Below, one piece after another: positions 36,620-47,386 of a stretch of DNA of 64,000 nucleotides. The position numbers were made by a program, and so were the translations under genes. The notes below the pieces were generated by a model. That model ran no database searches, was not told the origin of the DNA, and worked only from the letters and a program-made list of their open reading frames with translations. Origin of the DNA: Dipylidium caninum (lineage: Eukaryota; Platyhelminthes; Cestoda; Cyclophyllidea; Dipylidiidae); contig QEYB01000406.1 of the NCBI GenBank assembly GCA_017562135.1, positions 186,001-250,000 on the forward strand. The letters are read 5' to 3'. Numbering within the stretch: position 1 is the stretch's first letter; each line of letters opens with the position of its first letter.

Positions 36620-37937
36620 GTGAGTGTAGGTGAAAGTGAGCAGTAGCCAGGGTGGGTAGGGTAGGGTAGGGTAGGGTAGAATCCCACTGAGTTAACGCCG
36701 TGGGAGGCTCATGGAGCGTGGCCCGTGCCACTGGGTGGTGACCATGCGCATCGGTGAGTTTGCTGGGTGGAACGTTGAGGTTGCCTGTAGTCGTGGTCGA
36801 GCAGTGGACAGGCTTCACTCATTGACCTGTCCACTGGTAGTCATGAGTGTGCATATTGTTTGTGTTGTGCACTTTGTCGGTTAGCGGCAAGACTGATGCA
36901 CAAGTACGGGGCGCAGGCGTGCACTGACGTGACGGGCTTCGGAGTGCTGGGCCACCTGAGGAACCTGGCTGCGGTGCAGACGGCAGCGGTGAGATTTGAG
37001 ATCGACCGACTGCCCTGTCTGGCTGGTGTGTACCACCTGTCCAAGGGCCTGGCTGCTCGTCATCACCTTGACACTGGACTGACTCCGGAGACTTCAGGTA
37101 GGCTGGTGGTATGCCCTGGCTGGTTTCGCGTTGTGCATGTAGACGAGGTGTGTGATGCATAGGCCTGGGATGGAAGTGAGTGAGAATGAAGTCAATGACG
37201 GGTAAGGGAGGGGGACATGAGGCGTGCTCTCGGAGGGGAGAAGGCTGGGAGAAGAGAGAAGAGGAGAGGAGAGGAGTGGAGAGGAGAAGAGAAGAGAAGA
37301 GAAGAGAAGAGAGGTAGGTAGGTGTGTGAAGATGAGGAGGATGTGGAGGTGATCGCGGAATGGAAGAGGAGGAGGTGTGTTAGTTTGGCATATGAACGTG
37401 TCATGGCAGTGAGAGAGTGGTGTGAGTGAAGCTTTGTGAGATGGGAGAAGAGAGGTCCGATGTAAAGGTAGTGAATGCACTGGTTTGAAGTGAGCGGAAA
37501 GAGTGTTGATGGTTGCCTGAGGGGCAGTGGAATAGAGTGGTAGACGTGAGAGTAGGGCAGATAGGGGAGATGCCGACAGAGGCGTGTGTATTCGCGCGAC
37601 CGGTGTTTGTGGGCGTCGTGTTCCCTGAATTGGATTCACTCCGTGTACGTGTGCATAGTTGTCTGTGTGTCAGTTTGTCAGATTGTCTATGTGTTTATTC
37701 GTTTGTTTGTTTGTTTGTTTTTGTCACTGCGCATGTCTCGTAGGTGGGCTGCTAGTGGCGCTGCCGGAGAAGAACGTGGAGGCGTATTGTGCAGAGCTGT
37801 TTGAGTTGGACGGTACAGCGTCGTGGGTTGTTGGACGGGTTATCGCGGCCGCGACACCAGCGGAGGCTCGAAGTGCAAGTCTTTCGTCGAGTCTTGAGAT
37901 CATAGAGGTGGCACACGACAGTGTAGTCGTGAAGTAA
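33118..37937 (+). CDS. SPS2: Selenophosphate synthetase 2, tandem copy 1 (selenoprotein; one-base frameshift in exon 4)
   Basis: Makes selenophosphate from selenide and ATP, the donor for Sec-tRNA synthesis. Exons: 33118-33301, 34517-34617, 35114-35263, 35353-35464, 36211-36407, 36885-37097 and 37744-37937 (TAA). All have GT-AG borders. The protein would be about 383 residues. Seen: FSLLRG-UGA-GCKLPQ (catalytic Sec, following GC and Lys), [88 protein letters not shown] and the C-terminal IIEVA. The metal-binding aspartates are kept. Exon 4 is 112 nt, not the 113 of copy 2: a T is missing at about 35361 (GTGCCTG against GTGCTCTG), which shifts the frame to a near-immediate TGA. Exons 1-2 lie in AT-rich DNA; exons 3-7 are nearly identical to copy 2. 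Confidence 0.88.
33211..33213 (+). other. SPS2: In-frame UGA selenocysteine codon, copy 1
   Basis: TGA sits between GGA and GGTTGCAAG, giving G-U-G-C-K, exactly where SPS2 proteins carry Sec and SelD carries the catalytic Cys. Coding similarity continues on both sides, and a SECIS lies in the 3' UTR, so this is recoding rather than a nonsense mutation. Confidence 0.92.
35744..35770 (+). repeat. (GGATGT)n microsatellite
   Basis: Four to five tandem GGATGT units in intron 4 of SPS2 copy 1. The matching site in copy 2 (about 45005-45025) is shorter and has become GGTGGT-rich. Confidence 0.85.
36541..36617 (+). repeat. (TAG)n-(CAG)n-(TGC)n triplet tract, copy 1 intron 5
   Basis: A run of TAG triplets passes through CAG and GTTGTTATT into nine or more TGC triplets. 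CAG and GCT arms face each other, so the transcript can fold into a hairpin. The copy 2 tract (45841-45915) has more TAG and fewer TGC units. Confidence 0.9.
36652..36679 (+). repeat. (GGGTA)n tract with G-quadruplex potential, copy 1 intron 5
   Basis: Five GGG runs separated by TA are enough for a G-quadruplex on the coding strand. Copy 2 has about seven units at 45951-45987. The unit resembles but is not the animal telomere hexamer TTAGGG. Confidence 0.85.
37253..37312 (+). repeat. GA-rich purine tract, copy 1 intron 6
   Basis: Imperfect GAGAA/GAGGA repeats, purine-only on the plus strand. The copy 2 equivalent (46556-46618) begins with a pure GA run and lacks the roughly 120 bp that follow it in copy 1. 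Confidence 0.85.
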
Positions 37938-38029
37938 CCGTCGTCCCACAGTGCCTCCCCACATTCATACATTCCCTCATCGACACAATGACTCATCCCT
38001 TTTTCCTCCCTCCCCTGTCTCCTCTCCCC

Positions 38030-38092
38030 TCTCTTTTCCTCGTCCTCGTCCTCGTCCTCCCCCCTCCCCCTCTCTCTCCCTTTAGCCAACAT
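38030..38092 (+). repeat. Pyrimidine tract with (CCTCGT)n in the SPS2 copy 1 3' UTR
   Basis: A CCTCGT hexamer array followed by a C/T run lies between the stop codon and the SECIS. Copy 2 (47190-47256) has more hexamer units. The tract changes stop-to-SECIS spacing slightly between copies but leaves the SECIS intact. Confidence 0.85.
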
Positions 38093-38142
38093 TAGTCCTT
38101 TTTTCGCGAGAGTGTAGTGGGAAGTGGTGGAGAGGTCGACTT

Positions 38143-38215
38143 CCACTCTGCCCTGTATGACGCTGGCACAAGAAAGTTGGTCCCATGGACTAATCTGTGC
38201 TGAGCTGATGAGTGG
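38143..38215 (+). promoter_or_regulatory. SECIS element, SPS2 copy 1 3' UTR
   Basis: The 73-nt element was folded by hand. Helix I is CCACTC (38143-38148) with GAGTGG (38210-38215), with an 8-nt 5' internal loop. The non-Watson-Crick quartet is AUGAC (38157-38161) facing UGAU (38206-38209). Helix II is GCU/AGC, then GCACA/UGUGC. The apical bulge AGAAAG (38171-38176) supplies the required unpaired As. A capping stem TTGGTCC/GGACTAA closes on a CAT loop, giving a form 2 SECIS. It lies 205 nt after the stop. Every core element of the eukaryotic consensus is present in the right order and spacing. It is needed for decoding the UGA at 33211. Confidence 0.88.
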
Positions 38216-39441
38216 ATTGTGTGGTTGTTGGCCTCTCTGCGACTTCTGGTGACATTGGCGCGTTTAACGGTCAACGCATGTAAACTGGTGCATTGATGAG
38301 CGGGTTGTCTCTTCTCGTGAATGCGGTAGTGTCGGACTGGTGGATTGGATGTCGGTGTCGGGGTATGAGTTTGTGTACTTGTGTGTGTGTGTGTGTGTGT
38401 GTGGTGCATCTTGTGCCATCGCAGATGGAGACATGGACTGTGGGCTCTCTTGAGTCGTGCCTCGTGTCCCGGTTGGTTGAGTGTGAATTGGTAAGTACAG
38501 CGATTGAGTTGGGTGCAGGTGGGAGGTGGGTTAAAAAGGGCTAGGTGACGAGGATTGGACTTGATTGGGCTGATTTGATTGGGTGGGAACGCAGGGGGGC
38601 CATGTGGGAGGCTGAAGGGCTTCCGTCGCAGTGGTGGCTATGGTCGGCTTTTGCGAAGGGTTCTGGTCTGTCCAGCATGAGCTGCTAGCGTGAGCGAGGG
38701 TGGGTGGCAACGGCCTGTACGTGCAATTTTGAGACGTGTGGTGAAGTTGACTGACCGGAGGACTGGGTTTGCGGCCAAGTGGGTGCATGAGGACGCCTGG
38801 CATGTCCGGGGTTTGTGTGGTTGGAGGGGGAGACCAAGCAAAGCGAAGCGAGGCGAAGATAGTTGGGGCAGATGGGGTTTGGGGTGGACGCGGGAGGAAT
38901 GGTGCCTCTTGAGTTGTGCCGCGTCATTGACCAAGTGACGCAGCGGGTGAACTGGTATCGATTCAGCGCAAAGACGGAGGAAGGAGGCCTCGTTGAAGGC
39001 GGTTCCGAGTACGCTTGAAATGCGATCGGAGGCGAGTGTGTGTTATCCGCGTGAGGGAGGCTGGAGAGGTGGTGGGGCGAGGGATAGAGCGTCGCGTTTG
39101 TAACGGATTCGGCGATGAGGTTTAGGAGTGCAGGTTTTGGCATCGGTCTTCGGGTGCGAGTGTTCTGGTGGGGAGTGTGCGGAGGATGGGACGAGTGTTC
39201 TCTCCTCCCTCTCGCCTACCGTGGTTCGTTTATGCTCCACCTGTGTCTCCTGAGACACGTGCCCACAGTGCGCGGCATCTGTCGATTTGGCCTGTTACCT
39301 CTTCAAGCCTTGCCGGCATCTGAAAATGGCCTGATCCATGCCTGCGGCCTTGACACTTCGCATGTACCACGGAAATTTCATGTTGTTTTGACGCCTCCAC
39401 GTCTGCGAGTTGTTCTTACCCGCTATTAATCACTTCCATTT

Positions 39442-40877
39442 GTAGACGCTTTCCATTTCACTGACTGACTGTTGCCTTCGTGGACGTGCGTGAGCTGCAG
39501 CCGGAGTTGGTGTGTCCAATGGTGACGGGGTACATGGATAGCTTATAATTTATAGTTTGGTCGGTGCTCACTTAGAACGATATTGTAGCTTTAAGACAAC
39601 AATTTTGACTATGTCTCAGCGTACGTCCCCCAAACTGGGTTATTTGGGTAGATAAGCAGGATGTCCGCATGTAGCAGTAGTCGGCTTACCACTACGCACC
39701 TTCGTGTTACGCGCACACACACGCTGTTCTGTACTAATTATCCCTAATCCTGTTTTTCGCACATGCTGAGGTAAAAATGAAGGATATTTGCAGTGTGAAA
39801 TTAATTGGGATGGACGAAGTCCGTTTCGGGAAAACTCTGAAGATGCCGCGATATATGCATTATCTCGAGCTTCGTATGGGCTATTTTGACGGTGAAGGTT
39901 ATATCACGAGAAGTACAAGTGGTTGGTGTTGTTGCGCGCAATTCATTCTCACGATGTCGTTGCATCGCTTGGGTTGGCGCGCGGCGCTGGGACACGCAAA
40001 GTTGTTCTCCATATGTGAGTTGAGTCTGCTATGTACTTAACACTGAGGCTACTACGTATGATAGAGACACAAGTTCTTGTTCCCTGCTGCTATGCTGCAA
40101 TGCTTCGAACATCGTTGTTGAACTTGGTTTCTTTGCTTCACGTACTGTGGGAGGTTGAATGCATTGATGAGATTAAAATGGGACACTAAGGTGCCCTAAT
40201 TCCACTGCACATGGATTTTGTATTCTGTTTTTGGGCTCACATAAGAATGTTAGTTTGAATTCGGATATAACCTTGAAGTGATATCATGTTGCAGAACAAC
40301 CTTGCACAGTTCTCTACCTTGGCACGTCGGTTACCTACTTTGTTCATGCCTCCGTGTGGAACAGAGTTGAGTTCAAATCAGCAGACAGCTGGTAGTTGAG
40401 TACTTACTGCGAAGAAGATGCGCGGAGACAGCTCATGCAACACAATACGCATCATAGTCGTCCTCAACATATGAAATGCCAATACCGTAGGTCAATCGTG
40501 TCACAAATGAGCAACCAAGTAGGTAGTGCAGTAAATCGCTTGAGTATGTTGTTTGCGCGAGGAGAAGCATAATGGTGAAAGATGCAGATGTGAGGGGATG
40601 CAAGTAAAGAGGCAGATACCCATCTCCTGTCTCCCTTCCCTCATCTCCAGTCTTCCATCCCTGCCCCCATCCTCGCATCCGGTGCTGTCTCGCTTCTCTG
40701 GAGACAGCCGCACATAGGAAGTGGGGTTCAGTGGCAGACCCCGGCGAAGGGTCGTGGAAATAGAATTGAAAGAGGCGCCGTCATGCTCACCCTTCTTGCT
40801 CTTCGCTATGGCAACTGTATGAAGGGGCTATAGTGGAAGAATTGGATGCTTTTTCGTGATTGTTATGATATGCCTGT
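39442..40877. other. Interval between the SPS2 tandem copies
   Basis: Unique sequence between the end of repeat unit A and copy 2 exon 1. Composition is more balanced than the G/T-rich repeats. No gene was recognised. It should contain the copy 2 promoter. Confidence 0.5.
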
Positions 40878-40879
40878 AG
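40878..40879 (+). promoter_or_regulatory. 3' splice acceptor 11 nt before the SPS2 copy 2 ATG
   Basis: TGCCTGTAG|GTGGGCGGAGG precedes the ATG at 40891. Together with the equivalent site in copy 1, it suggests a short 5' UTR exon or trans-spliced leader in both genes. Confidence 0.4.
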
Positions 40880-40890
40880 GTGGGCGGAGG

Positions 40891-43800
40891 ATGGCTTCTC
40901 GTCCACTCACGGCATTCTTCGATCGGAAGGAATTTGGCATTCGAGAGGACTTCCGACTGCCCAAGTTCTCCCTACTCAGAGGATGAGGTTGCAAGTTGCC
41001 GCAGGCTGAACTGACCGTTCTGCTTGATAAGTTGTCGGGATGCTCCAGTTCCTCGACATCTGTCACCTCTTCCCCAGCCCTCCTCTGTAAGTTGGTGTGT
41101 GTGTGCATTCGAAGTAGATAAGTGGATGTGTGTGTGTGGCGTCTGCGTATCTGCCGAGGCTATGGTGGGCACAGGCTGTAGCGAGGTGGAATGAGTAGTT
41201 ACTTTGGTTGGTGTTGGAGGTGCATTTGATGCGCAATGCTTGTTCTGTGTGGACGGCCTATTAGAGCGTAGAAGTGGATGTGCTGTGTTGTAGGGAGGTG
41301 AAGGTAAAGACAAAGCTAAGTCTGGCATGACGCGGCATGGAGTGTGGTGGTATTTCATAGTGAGTTGAGGCGAGGCGAGGCGAGGCGAGGCGAGTGGAGT
41401 GGAGGCGAAGCGGAGTAGGGTAGGGTTTGTAATGAGAGGTAGAGGTACGGCGAGAGAGAGACTGTGACTGTACACGAGGACTGGGCAGAGGTAAAGGCTG
41501 TGATGGAAGGCGTATGTGATCGTTAGGTTGGAGTGTGTGTGGAAAGTGGTGCGGAATGAGTGAACTTCACTTCTGCAGATATGTTATCAGCGTACATGTT
41601 TGGTGTTTGCAGCCACTGAACTCGACTGTTGTGTCCTTCCCGTCGGCAATAATGTCAATCTCATCCAGACAACCGACTTCTTCTATGCCAATGGCGAAGA
41701 CCCCTACACAGTGGTGCGTTTTTAGTCGCACTTACTCTCATATTAGGCCGGTGTGATGTCTTATGTGGGCTGTTTGTTGGTGGACGTGGCAGTGGTGGTG
41801 CACATTGGTGTGGTTGGACGGTGTGTTGAGGAGGTGAACAGGGAGGCAAATTGAAAGTAATTGCTTGCGTCAAGGGTCGCACTCGTTGACGGTTAGGTGT
41901 TGTGTCATTGCGCAGTGCAGTGTAAGTGGAAGGGGTGTAAGGCGTGTAGTATAGCTGGCCTCGCTTCCGTGGACGTGCTCTTATACGCGTCGCCTGTTTT
42001 CCCATGAGGTAGGTCTGCGTCGTGGCGATTGGAGCCGTGGATGTGGGGACAGCGGGAACACGTGTGCGGCATTGTGCACCACAGTGGCTGGTAGTTCGTG
42101 TCAAATGTCGACCTATCGTCGTGGAGGTGGAGCAATGGAAGAACAAGAAGTTGAGAGTAGAGTGGACGAGTCTTTTTGGGGTGGTGGTTTGAAGTGGGGG
42201 AACACGAGTATGTGGTGGATTTGGTGCCGAGATGGTGTGGGAGAAGGAGAGGGCTGGAGATAGGGGGCTGTGGAGGCGGAGACATGGCGGCGCTGGGTGA
42301 ACATGAGTTGGCATTTTGTTTGCGTCGTAGCTGGTGGCTTGAGACAGGCTGGAGGAAAGGTGAAAGGCGAACATTAGCAGAGCGTTGTGGTGCCAACAAA
42401 AGGCAGGGTAACTTCAAAGCGAGATGAAGATGATAAGAGTGAGTTGCCCAAGTTAGTAACCGGACTCGTTTTAAGTTGTTTATGGGGAGAGCGGCTGCGA
42501 GGCATGTGATGCAGCGGTTTTGGGGTGGTACCTCTTGAAGGGCGTGGTTAGGCGAGGAGTTTAATAGCAGGTTTGTAAGGAGCCACAACTCCACCGGTGC
42601 GACACTGGAAGCCGACTCGGAGGTGATGAAACTTTGCCGGTTTAACAGTGATTCTATTTGTGTGTGTAGGTGTGAGTGTGTGGCAGATTTTGTTGGGTAA
42701 GTTGGAAGGGAATAGGTGGCAGAAGAGGAGGACGTTAAATGAGAAGAATGAAACTGGACAGTTTGTGCCTGTGTTAGAGATGGTATTCCATTAGACACAT
42801 CTGGTAGAATAAGACGATTTCTGCGTTGAGCAGCACAGGAGACCTGAGGCGGATGCGATCGACGTTATCGCCCACTTCACCTTGCCGAGGAGCAGTTGAG
42901 TTTTTGTCGAGGAGATTGGAATGTGATAAGTGTCAGCTGTTCACCATCCTCCACCTTCTTGATAGACTCCCTGTGCCCACCGCCCCGAGAAAGGAATGAG
43001 ATGGTAAGAGGGGTTGCGAGTTAGCGATTTCCGCAGAGGTGGAGTGCGTCAAAGGGTGGAGAACAGTTGAGCCCCTTATTCCGAGGTTGACAGACAGAAG
43101 GGAGCCTCAATCTTCAGCTTGCCACCATTCCAATTTGTTATGTTGGCACCGTGGTTTGGTGCGAGGCACTTGAGGAGTCGGTGATGCACATCGCAGCCCG
43201 CTGTCGGCAGACTGCTCTTATGTCTGCCTGTCATGTCAACTGCCATTAGGCAAGAGGTACTTCACTTTCTAGCTGACTTTACATTTAGTTCACACGCGAA
43301 GGCTGGCAGTGGCGAAAGCAGTCGAGTGTGTCGCACTCCACTTTTGCGGCGAGACAGTGGACTGGCGTTGTGAGAGCGACGCAATACTTGATAGGTTGTA
43401 TGAGATCACACGGTGGAGTGTGGAGTAGACGTGTATGGGCAGCGAGTATTGGGACGTTTGTCCCATTCACTTGGTTGAGTGCTTCAGGTGGATGCCCAAG
43501 GTCTGTGCATTCAACTGGGCGTTCGTCTGTCGCATGGTGGTTGGGCTGGCGTGGTTGGCGTGCTGACATGTTGGCAGCGCTGGCATGGTGTTGTCAGACC
43601 TGTGGAGTGTGCGGGTGTCTAGCGGAATATTTGAGCGGCTGAACGGAGGAGATTGAGTGGCAGGTGACGTGTTTGTCTCTCGGAAAGGGGGCGACGAGGT
43701 GTGACTGATTTGCCTGACATCACCGGATGACGTGGAGATGGTGGAAGTGAGAACACCCGAAGGGCGACAGGCTTCATAACGTCGCGTAGGTGGTAAGAGA

Positions 43801-46800
43801 GTTGGAGGGGGTAGACAGTGGACGAGTCAACGTGAGGACGAATGGGGGTTCAGGCGGGTTGATGGCCGTGGTGATGAATCTGCACAAGTTTGTCGACTGG
43901 TGGGTGAGGTGTGTGTTGGCCAGACCGGGAGTCACCACTGCGCTGCAAGTGAATGCCTTATTGGTGGAGAGTGGGTTGATGAGAGGGTGCATCCTCCGAG
44001 GTGTTATGAGTGGGCTACAGTTGAGTGAAAGGTAGTGAAGGCTTAGACGAAAGGAGATTCTCGTGTTGTGAGGATTCGGTTGGAGTGGACAAAAAGAAGG
44101 GAGAGGAAGTAAAATCTTCTACTAAAGACTTGGATTCTTCGGCCGGGGGAGGCTGTTGTGTTGAAGAGAGTTTCTCTCGCCTGCAGGCTTGCCAATGCAG
44201 GAGGTGGGAAGCGTGCGAATGGTGTGAACGTGGCGAGGTGGGTGAGTGAATGGGCGGGTGGACGAGTGAGTGAGCATGAGTGACTGAGTGAGTGGGCGAG
44301 TGGGAGAGGTTGAGGGAGGAGTGAGAGTGGACGTGTTTCTGTGCATTGGCTTGTTTACTACAGGGTTGGACGACGTGTTGCAACGTGTTGAGCGACCTTT
44401 ACGCAATGGGCGTAGTGAACTGCGATAACCTCCTCCTGCTGCTGGGCATCCCCACGGCGATGAGTGTTGAGGAGCGCACCACCGTCACCTCCCTGATGAT
44501 GCAGGGATTTCAGGTGAGTAAGTCGGCTGGCTGTCTGTGTGTTTTGTGAGGGAGAAGGTGTAAGAGTGCACCACTCATTGGAGCATTGCTTGTGTCTGTA
44601 GGAGTGTGCTCTGAAGGCGGGAACGAGCGTGCGTGGCGGACAGACGACGTATAATCCCTGGGTCCTCATCGGGGGTGTTGCTACTTCCGTTGTGCCCGAC
44701 TCGGAGTTCATCATGTGAGTGGGGGAAGGGGGGGGAGGATGGGGTGATGACGTGCCTCGTCTAGAGAGGAGGAGACGGACGAAAGACACATGTGTGATGA
44801 GCGCACTCGACTTGACTGAGTGCGTGGTGGCTGACTGGGGTGTGCGATGAACGGAGGAATCAGTCAATGTAGGTGTTTGGAATGGTGATAGTGTTTGCCA
44901 GTTTGGAAAGCAGCTTTGTTAGTGTTGAATAGTGAGGGATGAACGGTGGTCAATTTTGGCCACGAGGTGACAGGTGGTCTCCAGAGCAGTCAACGGCGAT
45001 GAATGTTGGTGGATGTGGATGTGGTGGTGGTAGCGGTGGTGGGGGTGGAGGAGGTGTCGAGGCTGAGGCTGAATGTGCTGCTGTGGTCCGGGGTATCCGC
45101 CGGAAGCGTTGCCACGTTTAGACTCTCGGATGGCGTGGCCAACATCTGCGAGGAGGGACAGGCCGCAGGACAGAGAAGATGGGTGTGGCGGGAGTGTGGG
45201 TGATTGAGTGAAGTGAGTGGGCGTGGGATTGACTCTGTTTGGAAGGTTGTGCAAGGGCGACACCTGAGTGCGGGAGGGCGGTTGGTGGTAGCGTTTGCGC
45301 AAAGTGCGGAAACAGAGGGACAAGACGGACGTGAGGAGGGTGAGTGCGAAGCGCCTGCGTGGGTTGAGGCAGAGGCAGAGGCAGAGACAGAGCAGAGGAG
45401 GCAGAGGGGGAGTGAATAGATGGATTGGTGGGTGTATTGCTTTGGTGAATGGTCGAAATGGTAGTGAGTTGATTTGTTGGTTTATGTTTGTGTGTGTGTG
45501 AATATGGCAGGCCGAACGCGGCGCAGGCGGGCAGTGTGTTGGTGCTGACGAAGCCGTTGGGGACACAGCTGGCTGTGACGGCGTACAACTGGATGCTGGA
45601 TGGCAACGACGTGTGGAAGGAGAAGTGCGCGCCTCGGATCTCGGAGGAGGCGATGCGGAGTTTGTGCAATGCCGCTACCCTGTCTATGGCTCGCCTCAAT
45701 CGTAATGGTACGTGAGTCTAGTCTTTTTTCCTTGGTCGGAGGAGACGAGGCCAGACGGAATGTGGTCTCTCACTCTTACTCTCCCCCCGGGCACAGTAGA
45801 TTGGCCACACAGCTTGCCTCCTCTATGCAGTGAGTGGGTAGTAATAGTATTAGTAGCAGTAGTAGTAGTAGTAGTAGCAGCAGCAGTTGTTATTGCTGCT
45901 GCTGCTGCTGCTGCTTGTGAGTGTAGGTGAAAGTGAGCAGTAGCCAGGGTGGGTAGGGTAGGGTAGGGTAGGGTAGGGTAGGGTAGGATCCCACTGAGTT
46001 AACGCCGTGGGAGGCTCATAGAGCGTGGCCCGTGCCACTGGGTGGTGACCATGCGCATCGGTGAGTTTGCTGGGTGGAACGTTGAGGTTGCCTGTAGTCG
46101 TGGTCGAGCAGTGGACAGGCTTCACTCATTGACCTGTCCACTGGTAGTCATGAGTGTGCATATTGTTTGTGTTGTGCACTTTGTCGGTTAGCGGCAAGAC
46201 TGATGCACAAGTACGGGGCGCAGGCGTGCACTGACGTGACGGGCTTCGGAGTGCTGGGCCACCTGAGGAACCTGGCTGCGGTGCAGACGGCAGCGGTGAG
46301 ATTTGAGATCGACCGACTGCCCTGTCTGGCTGGTGTGTACCACCTGTCCAAGGGCCTGGCTGCTCGTCATCACCTTGACACTGGACTGACTCCGGAGACT
46401 TCAGGTAGGCTGGTGGTATGCCCTGGCTGGTTTCGCGTTGTGCATGTAGACGAGGTGTGTGATGCATAGGCCTGGGATGGAAGTGAGTGAGAATGAAGTC
46501 AATGACGGGTAAGGGAGGGGGACATGAGGCGTGCTCTCGGAGGGGAGAAGTCTGAGAGAGAGAGAGAGAGAAGAGGAGAAGAGGAGAAGAGAGAGAGGAG
46601 AGGGAGGAGAAGAGAGGTATGTAAGTAGGTAGTGAATGCACTGGTTTGAAGTGAGCGGAAAGAGCGTTGATGGTTGCCTGAGGGCAGTGGAATGGAGTGG
46701 TAGACGTGAGAGTAGGGCAGATAGGGGAGACGCCGACAGAGGCGTGTGTATTCGCGCGACCGGTGTTTGTGGGCGTCATATTCCCTGAATTGGGTTCACT

Positions 46801-47099
46801 CCGTGTACGTGTACATATTTGTCTGTGTCTGTCAGTCTGTCTGTCAGCTTGTCTATGTGTTTGTTTGTTTGTCTGTTTGTTTCTGTCACTGCGCATGTCT
46901 CGTAGGTGGGCTGCTGGTGGCGCTGCCGGAGAAGAGCGTGGAGGCGTATTGTGCAGAGCTGTTTGAGTTGGACGGTACAGCGTCTTGGGTTGTTGGACGG
47001 GTTATCGCGGCCGCGACACCAGCGGAGGCTCGAAGTGCAAGTCTTTCGTCGAGTCTTGAGATCATAGAGGTGGCACACGACAGTGTAGTCGTGAAATAA
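40891..47099 (+). CDS. SPS2: Selenophosphate synthetase 2, tandem copy 2 (intact selenoprotein)
   Basis: Exons: 40891-41086, 41613-41713, 44364-44513, 44602-44714, 45511-45707, 46192-46404 and 46906-47099 (TAA). Their lengths (196, 101, 150, 113, 197, 213, 194) sum to 1164 nt, a single open frame of 387 residues with one internal UGA. The start [16 protein letters not shown] precedes FSLLRG-U-GCKLPQ. Exon 2 gives ELDCCVLP and [14 protein letters not shown]. Exons 3-7 encode the AIRS-type ATPase core and C-terminal lobe ([39 protein letters not shown]). Exons 1-2 differ from copy 1 at many residues (exon 2: 5 of about 34), while exons 3-7 are almost unchanged. Intron 2 is 2.65 kb, against 0.5 kb in copy 1. 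This copy needs no repair and is the better candidate for the functional gene. Confidence 0.93.
40984..40986 (+). other. SPS2: In-frame UGA selenocysteine codon, copy 2
   Basis: AGA-GGA-TGA-GGT-TGC-AAG encodes R-G-U-G-C-K at the catalytic position. Coding continues in frame for about 355 further residues and a SECIS follows the stop. Confidence 0.94.
41367..41394 (+). repeat. (GGCGA)n microsatellite, copy 2 intron 1
   Basis: Five tandem GGCGA units in the G-rich intron. No counterpart in copy 1 intron 1. Confidence 0.85.
45841..45987 (+). repeat. Triplet tract and (GGGTA)n tract, copy 2 intron 5
   Basis: TAG/CAG/TGC triplets at 45841-45915 and GGGTA units at 45951-45987, allelic-like length variants of the copy 1 tracts. 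Unit numbers differ in both, showing that these tracts mutate faster than the exons. Confidence 0.88.
46556..46618 (+). repeat. GA-rich purine tract, copy 2 intron 6
   Basis: A pure (GA)n run followed by GAGGA/GAGAA units. After it, about 120 bp present in copy 1 are missing, so this tract marks the edge of a deletion or slippage event. Confidence 0.85.
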
Positions 47100-47195
47100 C
47101 CGTCGTCCCACAGTGCCTCCCCACATCATACATTCCCTCATCGCCACAATGACTCCTCCCTTTTTCCTCCCTCCCTGTCTCCTCTCCCCCTCTTT

Positions 47196-47233
<38 letters not shown>

Positions 47234-47313
47234 TTCGTCCCCCTCTCCCTCCCTTTAGCCAACGTTAGTCCTTTTTTCGCGAGTGTAGCGGGAAGTGGTG
47301 GAGAGGTCGATTT

Positions 47314-47386
47314 CCACTCTGCCCTGTATGACGCTGGCACAAGAAAGTTGGTCCCATGGACTAATCTGTGCTGAGCTGATGAGTGG
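47314..47386 (+). promoter_or_regulatory. SECIS element, SPS2 copy 2 3' UTR
   Basis: Its 73 nt read the same as the copy 1 SECIS: CCACTC/GAGTGG base, AUGA quartet at 47328-47331, AGAAAG apical bulge and the TTGGTCC/GGACTAA capping stem. It lies 214 nt after the copy 2 stop. The surrounding UTR differs by small indels while the element itself does not, as expected under selection or very recent homogenisation. Confidence 0.88.

Larger units (their letters stand above)
35070..39441 (+). repeat. Tandem direct repeat unit A (SPS2 exons 3-7 plus 3' flank)
   Basis: From the GTGAGAGTGG block before exon 3 to the CACTTCCATTT block about 1.5 kb past the stop, this 4.37-kb unit matches 44320-48606. 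Exons 3, 5 and 6 look identical by eye. Exon 7 differs at a few sites, one changing the protein (Asn here, Ser in copy 2). Introns differ mainly by small indels and microsatellite length. To the left of 35070 the two copies share no obvious intron similarity. Exons 1-2 of copy 1 are diverged from copy 2. Confidence 0.92.

Noticed and set aside
36652..36679. GGGTA array as telomeric or interstitial telomere DNA
   Set aside because: The unit is five bases, not the animal TTAGGG hexamer, and it lies in an intron duplicated with the gene.
41905..42798. 297-codon minus-strand frame in SPS2 copy 2 intron 2
   Set aside because: The longest open frame in the block, but it has the same cause (stop-poor antisense of G/T-rich DNA), no domain and no conserved start context.
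46126..46896. 256-codon minus-strand frame
   Set aside because: Antisense to SPS2 copy 2 exon 6 and its introns; shadow of the real exon plus simple repeats.
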